64,000 bases of DNA from Aquisphaera giovannonii. Lineage in GTDB: Bacteria; Planctomycetota; Planctomycetia; Isosphaerales; Isosphaeraceae. Shown one piece after another: positions 59,661 to 64,000 of the stretch (its first letter is position 1; every line of letters begins with the position of its first letter). Location: assembly GCF_008087625.1 (NCBI RefSeq), contig NZ_CP042997.1, positions 5,952,001-6,016,000 on the forward strand. The letters are read 5' to 3'. The translations under genes and the position numbers were made by a program. Below the pieces are notes generated by a model. That model did no database searches. It was given only the letters and a program-made list of their open reading frames with translations, and was not told where the DNA came from.

Positions 59661-60689
59661 TCAGTACGAATCGGCCGAGAGGACCTCGCCGCCCGCGCGG
59701 GTGCCCAGCCCCTGCCAGGTCGGGACGCTGACCGAGTCCTTGACGAACCGCGCGCTGCCGTCGCAGAAGAGGGCGTTCACGCCGCCGGGGTGGTAGCTGC
59801 GGGGCCCCTTCCACCCGTAGTCGCTCCCGCGCAGGCAGTCGTACGTCTTCGAATTCGGCGGGTAGTAGTGCGTGTACAGCGCGTGGCGGAAGTCGCCCTG
59901 CGCCCAGCTCCCGCCGCGCTGGGCGTTGTAATAGCCCGAGGAGCCGGCGGCGGCCGAGGCGCACTCGGCCACGGTCAGGTCGGCCGGGGGGGTGGCGTTG
60001 ATGTCGACGGCCACCTGCTGCGCCATGAACTGCCTCGGATTCACGGGCGTGCCGGCCGCGACCGCGAACGCGCCCGCGGCCTGGCCGAGGATGCTCTCGC
60101 CGATCGCGACCGTCTGGCTCAGCCCGTCCGTGATGCCCGCGACGCCGACCCCGGAGTTGTAGAAGAAGCAGCCGTTGGGGTTCTCGTACAGGCCCGAGCC
60201 GCCCGGCAGCCCGTTCCCCGCGCAGGCCATGTAATTGCTCGGCGCGAAGCCCGGCTGCACGACCTTCGGCTCGTCGCTCGGGCAGAGGAAGACGCCGACC
60301 TGCGCGGCGAAGATGGTCGTGTTCGGCGGCGCGATGCTGCCGTCGGGCATGTAGACGGGGAACTGGAAATTCAGGGCGCCGAAGAGGGCCGTCTGCTCCA
60401 GGAACGGCGAGAGCATGGCGAGGGCCGAGTAGCGGTAATGCTCCCCGCCGACGCCGGTGGGATACCAGTAGTTGCCGGGCTGGGCCACGATCGCCCCGTA
60501 GGGGAACCGGCCCAGCGCGTCGTGGTAGCCGTGCAGGGCGATGCCCAATTGCTTCAGGTTGTTGGTGCACTGGATCCGCCTGGCCGCCTCCCTCGCCGAC
60601 TGGACGGCGGGCAGGAGCAGGGCGATCAGCACGGCGATGATCGCGATGACGACCAGCAGCTCGATCAGCGTGAAGCCGCGACGGCGCAT
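59661..60689 (-). CDS. DUF1559 pseudopilin-like protein (prepilin-type N-terminus, H-X9-DG motif)
   Basis: 342 aa. The N-terminus MRRRGFTLIELLVVIAIIAV is a type IV prepilin/pseudopilin leader, cleaved before Phe by a prepilin peptidase. The next ~25 residues (LIALLLPAVQSAREAARRIQ) form the N-terminal helix. C-terminal hallmarks are HPGGVNALFCDGSARF (the H-X9-DG motif) and VPTWQGLGTRAGGE. The family is greatly expanded in planctomycetes with unknown function. It is the first gene of an operon with two ABC permeases and an ATPase. The 29-bp palindrome B lies 32 bases upstream. Confidence 0.92.
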   Translation of the reverse strand: MRRRGFTLIELLVVIAIIAVLIALLLPAVQSAREAARRIQCTNNLKQLGIALHGYHDALGRFPYGAIVAQPGNYWYPTGVGGEHYRYSALAMLSPFLEQTALFGALNFQFPVYMPDGSIAPPNTTIFAAQVGVFLCPSDEPKVVQPGFAPSNYMACAGNGLPGGSGLYENPNGCFFYNSGVGVAGITDGLSQTVAIGESILGQAAGAFAVAAGTPVNPRQFMAQQVAVDINATPPADLTVAECASAAAGSSGYYNAQRGGSWAQGDFRHALYTHYYPPNSKTYDCLRGSDYGWKGPRSYHPGGVNALFCDGSARFVKDSVSVPTWQGLGTRAGGEVLSADSY

Positions 60690-60720
60690 TTGGGCCTCCG
60701 GGGCGAGCCCCGCGGGGCTG

Positions 60721-60749
60721 GGTATTACGATTCGAAGATTAGTAATACC
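60721..60749 (-). promoter_or_regulatory. 29-bp palindrome B (putative operator)
   Basis: Perfect 8-bp arms GGTATTAC and GTAATACC with a 13-base centre. It has the same length as palindrome A and the same first 12 bases, GGTATTACGATT. It lies 32 bases before the DUF1559 ATG. It overlaps the place where a promoter is expected, so a repressor or activator site is plausible. Confidence 0.65.
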
Positions 60750-60931
60750 ATCGCGGCCGGGCCCGGGGCAAGGCCCGAGGGGCGAGGCGTCCGCGACCTG
60801 GAGTCCGATGGCCGCGGCGAGGCGGATCGCCGGCTCGTCGCGTCGAAGGTCGATACGCCCCGAGGAGCGAATGATGGCGGCCGGAGGTGTGAGTGGATTC
60901 GGATCCGGGCGGGGTGGGCGAACGAGGGAGA

Positions 60932-61191
60932 CATGGGTATCAGGTTGAGCCCCCAGGGGGGACTCAAGGCGTCGGGGACGAGCGAGCCCCGTGGGAGCCG
61001 GCTCCGCCCGGCGATCGCGCCGGCAAAGGCTCACCCGGTCGCCGGGCGGAGCCGGCTCCCACGGGGCTCGCGGATCTCCCGCGGTTCGGCCCCCGGGCGA
61101 CGGCGCCCGCGGTCGCCGGGCGGAGCCGGCTCCCGCGGGGCCGGCCCGTGTCCTGCGCCCGGGGGAGGTGCATCGGAACCTGATGCGTATG
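60932..61191. repeat. Element with CATACGCATCAGGTT inverted ends and GGAGCCGGCTCC array
   Basis: About 260 bases. The left end is CATGGGTATCAGGTT; the right end is the inverted AACCTGATGCGTATG. Three or more GGAGCCGGCTCC palindromes with CCCACGGGGC flanks lie inside at about 60990-61140. It shares ends and interior motif with the element at 8434-8813. No coding capacity. Confidence 0.6.
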
Positions 61192-61376
61192 GAGCGGGCG
61201 ACCGGGGGGGGCTCGCCGCGGCGGGGCAGGAGGGGGGCCGGCGAGCGCCGGCGGTGCCGGTTGGAGATCAGGCGGGCCCGCGTGCCGGATACCTCGCGTC
61301 GAGGCAGCCGGCGCGACTGGCCCGGTGGATGGGAGGTGGCCGGGCCAGGCGGCGCGGCCACCTCGGCGTGCGGCTT

Positions 61377-63659
61377 TCAGGCCGTGAACGTCCCGGAGAC
61401 GTCGTTGCTGTTCGTGGAGGCGGTGTTCCCGGTGGGCGTCGCGTCGTCGATGACCGCGACGCCGCCGGTGGCCAGGTTGAGGCCGCCGCCCACGCCCTGG
61501 CCGGCCGTCCCGGCCGCGCCGGCCCTGCCCGGGAAGGCCGTGCCGGCCTTGCCGTTCGGGATGCCGCCGGTCCCGACGAGGATGGTGCCCGCCGAGCCGC
61601 CGGCCCCGCCGGCCGCGAGCGTCGCCTGATTGCCGCTGATGACGTCCGTCGCCCTGGACTGCTTGGAGTTCTTCTTCGTCCCCAGCCGCGGGGCGATCGT
61701 CAGGTTGCCGGTCGCCGCGTTGAAGGCGCCGCCTCCCAGGCCCGAGCCGCCGGCCCCGCCGTTGCCGCCGTTGCCGCCGATGCCGTTGCCGCCGTCGCCG
61801 CCGACCTTCCCGTTGGCGCCATTTCCGCCCTTGCCGAGGCCGCCGTTGCCGGCGACCGTGCCGGCGCCGCCGGCGGCCAGGTTGTTCGTGATGTTGACGG
61901 TGATCCCGGTGAAGGTCGCCGCGCCGGCGTTGAAGATCGCGCCGCCGCTCCCGTTGGCCCCCGCGCCGCCGCCGCCGCCCAGGCCGCCGGCGCCGAAGCC
62001 GCCGGCGCCGCCGGCACCGTTGGTGCTACCCCGGCCGCCGTCGGCGCCGAAGTCGCTGGCGCCCGAGCCGCCGGTGCCGCCGGCGCCGCCGCCGGCCCGG
62101 TTGCCCGAGAAGGCGCTGGCCGCCGGGGGCTTCGACGGCTTCTGGGCCCGGAACGCGACGGTGCCGCCGGAGGCGTTGAAGAGCGCCCCGCCGTTGCCGC
62201 CGCCGCCGTTGCCGCCGTCCCCGCCGATCCCGATCAGGAACGAGATGGCGGTACCCCCGTCGCCGCCGACGCCGTTGTTGGGCGTCCCGACCCCGCCATC
62301 GGCCGCCAGGGCCAGGGCGCCGAGCCCGCCGTTGCCGCCGGCGCCGCCGACCGCCGCGTTCGCGGAAAGATCCAGGGCGGACGTATTCAGGAACGTGCCG
62401 CCGCCGCCGTTGAAGACCGCACCGCCGCTCGCGTTCCCGCCGCGGCCGCCCAGGGCGCCCGACCCGGCGACCGCGATGCCGCCCGGGCCGCCGTTCCCGC
62501 CCGCCGAGCCGTTGCCGCCGAGCCCCGACGTGCCCGTCCCGCCCGAGCCCCCGACGCCGCCGGCCCCGCCGCCGGCCTGGTTGCCCCCCAGGGAGCCCGA
62601 TTTCCCGCTCGCCGAGGCCGAGCCGAGGTTGAACAGGCCGCCGCCGTCCCCCTCGCCGCCGTTGCCCGCGGCCCCGCCGTTGCCGCCGGTCCCGGAGCCC
62701 CCGCCGCCGCCGTTCCCGCCGCCGACGGTGCTGCCCCCCTTGCCGCCGGTGCCGAAGCCGCCGGCGCCACCCTTGCCGCCGAGCCCGCCCCGGGCGACGT
62801 TGGAGCCGATCGACGTCCCGGTCAGGGAGAGGCTGGCCCCGGCCGCGTTGAAGATCCCGCCGCCCTGGCCCTGGCCGCCGGCCCCGCCGTTGCCCCCCGC
62901 CCCGCCCTTGGCGTCCTGGCCGGCGAGGCCGGCGCCGCCGTTGGCGCCCGTGCCGTCCCCGCCGCGGCCGCCGGCGCCGCCGTCCCCGCCGATCGCCTGG
63001 TTCGACGCGATGATGCCGCCGGAGATCGAGAGCGAGCCGGCCGCGTTGAAGATCCCGCCGCCGGCGGCGTTCGACCCGTTCGCGCCGTTGCCGCCGGCCG
63101 TGCCGTTCACGCCGTTCGCCCCCGCCGCGCCGGCGGCGCCCGCGTTCCCGACGGCGAGGTTGTTCGCGACGGCCACCGAGGAGAGCGACACCCGGCCGCC
63201 GGAGTTCAGCAGCCCGCCGCCGGTGCCGGCGCGGCCGTGCTGGATCGTCAGCTTCGAGATCGACACCTTCCCGCCGAGGACCTGGATCACCCGGTCCAGG
63301 TTGTTGCCGTCGATGACGGTGCTCCCGGCGCCCTTCCCCTTGATCGTGAGGTTGTCGTTGATGTCCAGGTCGCCCGTCGCCGAGGCGTCCTCGTCGGCCC
63401 CGGGCCGCGTCAGCGTGAATGTGCCGGAGGGCAGGATGATGGTGTTGTTCCCGCCCCGGGCGTTGGCCGCCTGGATGGCCGAGCGCAAGGAGATCTGCCC
63501 GTTGGCATCCTTCCCCTTCTTCAGGTCCACCGCCACCGTGTCCAGCGTCGTGTTGACCTTGAACGTGGAGAGCAGGGCACGCTCCTCCAGGACCTGAACC
63601 CCCGGCCGGAGCCGCACCACCTGCCTCTTGCCCGCCCGCCGAGACGCATTGTTGATCAT
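61377..63659 (-). CDS. Giant glycine-rich exported protein with LEERALLS motif
   Basis: 760 aa from MINNASRRAGKRQVVRLRPG. The N-terminus carries VQVLEERALLS, a motif common at the start of large planctomycete surface proteins. Residues ~35-170 resemble the choice-of-anchor/right-handed beta-helix type (LRSAIQAANARGGNNTIILP, GSTVIDGNNLDRVIQVLGG). After that come ~550 residues of Gly/Ala/Asn repeats (GGNGGAGGQGQGG and similar), interrupted every 60-90 residues by beta-helix-like rungs such as GGIFNAAGASLSLTGTSIGS. Export is likely. A structural or adhesive surface role is inferred from composition. The long proline-rich frame opposite is its shadow. Confidence 0.8.
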   Translation of the reverse strand: MINNASRRAGKRQVVRLRPGVQVLEERALLSTFKVNTTLDTVAVDLKKGKDANGQISLRSAIQAANARGGNNTIILPSGTFTLTRPGADEDASATGDLDINDNLTIKGKGAGSTVIDGNNLDRVIQVLGGKVSISKLTIQHGRAGTGGGLLNSGGRVSLSSVAVANNLAVGNAGAAGAAGANGVNGTAGGNGANGSNAAGGGIFNAAGSLSISGGIIASNQAIGGDGGAGGRGGDGTGANGGAGLAGQDAKGGAGGNGGAGGQGQGGGIFNAAGASLSLTGTSIGSNVARGGLGGKGGAGGFGTGGKGGSTVGGGNGGGGGSGTGGNGGAAGNGGEGDGGGLFNLGSASASGKSGSLGGNQAGGGAGGVGGSGGTGTSGLGGNGSAGGNGGPGGIAVAGSGALGGRGGNASGGAVFNGGGGTFLNTSALDLSANAAVGGAGGNGGLGALALAADGGVGTPNNGVGGDGGTAISFLIGIGGDGGNGGGGNGGALFNASGGTVAFRAQKPSKPPAASAFSGNRAGGGAGGTGGSGASDFGADGGRGSTNGAGGAGGFGAGGLGGGGGAGANGSGGAIFNAGAATFTGITVNITNNLAAGGAGTVAGNGGLGKGGNGANGKVGGDGGNGIGGNGGNGGAGGSGLGGGAFNAATGNLTIAPRLGTKKNSKQSRATDVISGNQATLAAGGAGGSAGTILVGTGGIPNGKAGTAFPGRAGAAGTAGQGVGGGLNLATGGVAVIDDATPTGNTASTNSNDVSGTFTA

Positions 63660-64000
63660 CGAACTCCCCCCGACCGGTACGAAGAGGCATCCGCCCGCGG
63701 GGCGAGATCTACGCGATTCCCGCGGGCCAATGGATGCGGTGGAGATGAAACCTACAGATGCGGCGCCCCTCGCAAGTGGCGTCGCCGGGACCATACGAGC
63801 CATCAGGGAAAGGCCCCGCAGCCCGATGCAAGATCCCGATCTTCGCGGGGTTATCGCCGGGGCGGGGGCCGGCGGACGGGAAAACGGGGGCGGCCGATCG
63901 CGCGGGGCCTCGCGCGTGGTGCGGGCGAGGGCCTCGGGCCCGGTGGCGGGAGGCGGCGAACCGCCGATGTTTCCTCGGCCCGGGGTCAGACCTTGTCCAC
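63660..64000. other. Window end, no gene seen
   Basis: 341 bases upstream of the glycine-rich gene. It should contain that gene's promoter. The last 14 bases could be the 3' end of a minus-strand gene (codons for VDKV and a TGA), but this is too short to support. Confidence 0.4.

Larger units (their letters stand above)
60690..61376. other. Intergenic region with operator-like palindrome and repeat element
   Basis: 687 bases. It contains palindrome B (60721-60749) near the DUF1559 start and the repeat element at 60932-61191. The rest is GC-rich without a supported gene. It is bounded by two minus-strand genes. Confidence 0.6.

Noticed and set aside
61630-63597. A 655-residue proline-rich open frame on the plus strand
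   Set aside because: It lies exactly opposite the glycine-rich exported protein; glycine codons read backwards give proline. It has no start signal or family resemblance, while the minus-strand frame has the LEERALLS motif and beta-helix rungs.
63986-64000. The 3' end of another minus-strand gene (codons for VDKV and a stop)
   Set aside because: Only four codons are in the window; this cannot be told from chance.
1-64000. tRNA or rRNA genes
   Set aside because: I looked for T-loop-like GGTTCGA sequences with matching arms and for rRNA-like conserved stretches, and found none. A covariance-model scan would be decisive.

Overview
The window is one continuous stretch of very GC-rich (roughly 70 %) bacterial chromosome. 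I place it in the Planctomycetota, most likely the family Isosphaeraceae. The pointers are a DUF1559 pseudopilin-like protein, two PEP-CTERM proteins, a glycine-rich exported protein with the N-terminal LEERALLS motif, two ECF sigma factors fused to membrane-anchored sensor domains, and several Tat-type sugar isomerases. The placement rests on recognised families, not on a search. I saw no rRNA, tRNA, CRISPR array or transposase gene.

Layout. 1-5 kb: an efflux adaptor, a small cysteine-cluster protein overlapping a Sir2-type gene, an exported O-methyltransferase and a PhyH dioxygenase. 5-13 kb: a probable carbohydrate operon (isomerase, GH71/99-like protein, dioxygenase), a secreted protein of unknown function, a YciE-type ferritin-like protein, a second exported isomerase and a PEP-CTERM-like protein. 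13-18 kb: an AT-rich divergent region, a small sigma-70 factor, then a glucose dehydrogenase and GH15 glucoamylase pair. 18-27 kb: a GT39-like glycosyltransferase with a membrane spermidine-synthase-like protein, a shortened Uma2 gene and small proteins including an RRM protein. 27-39 kb: a disordered membrane protein, YihY, HemC, ComF, an ECF sigma factor, RlmN and a secreted esterase. 39-48 kb: the two sigma-factor fusions, separated by a 73-bp tandem repeat and a frameshifted gene. 48-52 kb: an epimerase, a nucleotide-exchange-type transporter and an ICMT-like membrane protein. 51.7-55.3 kb: an ADP-ribosylglycohydrolase and a double PEP-CTERM protein downstream of a cobalamin riboswitch. 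55.5-60.7 kb: a lipoprotein converging on a DUF1559/ABC-transporter operon, both with a similar 29-bp palindrome upstream. 61-64 kb: a giant glycine-rich surface protein.

The strongest novel lead is the cobalamin riboswitch, with a good promoter in front, on the strand of a gene made of two PEP-CTERM modules. The first module is DUF4465-like, a family I associate with B12 loci in other phyla. This suggests a planctomycete surface protein for corrinoid capture. Second is the 29-bp palindrome linking the DUF1559/ABC operon to the lipoprotein. Intergenic regions also carry several dispersed repeat families built as inverted pairs, some nested, which look like non-autonomous mobile or structural elements.
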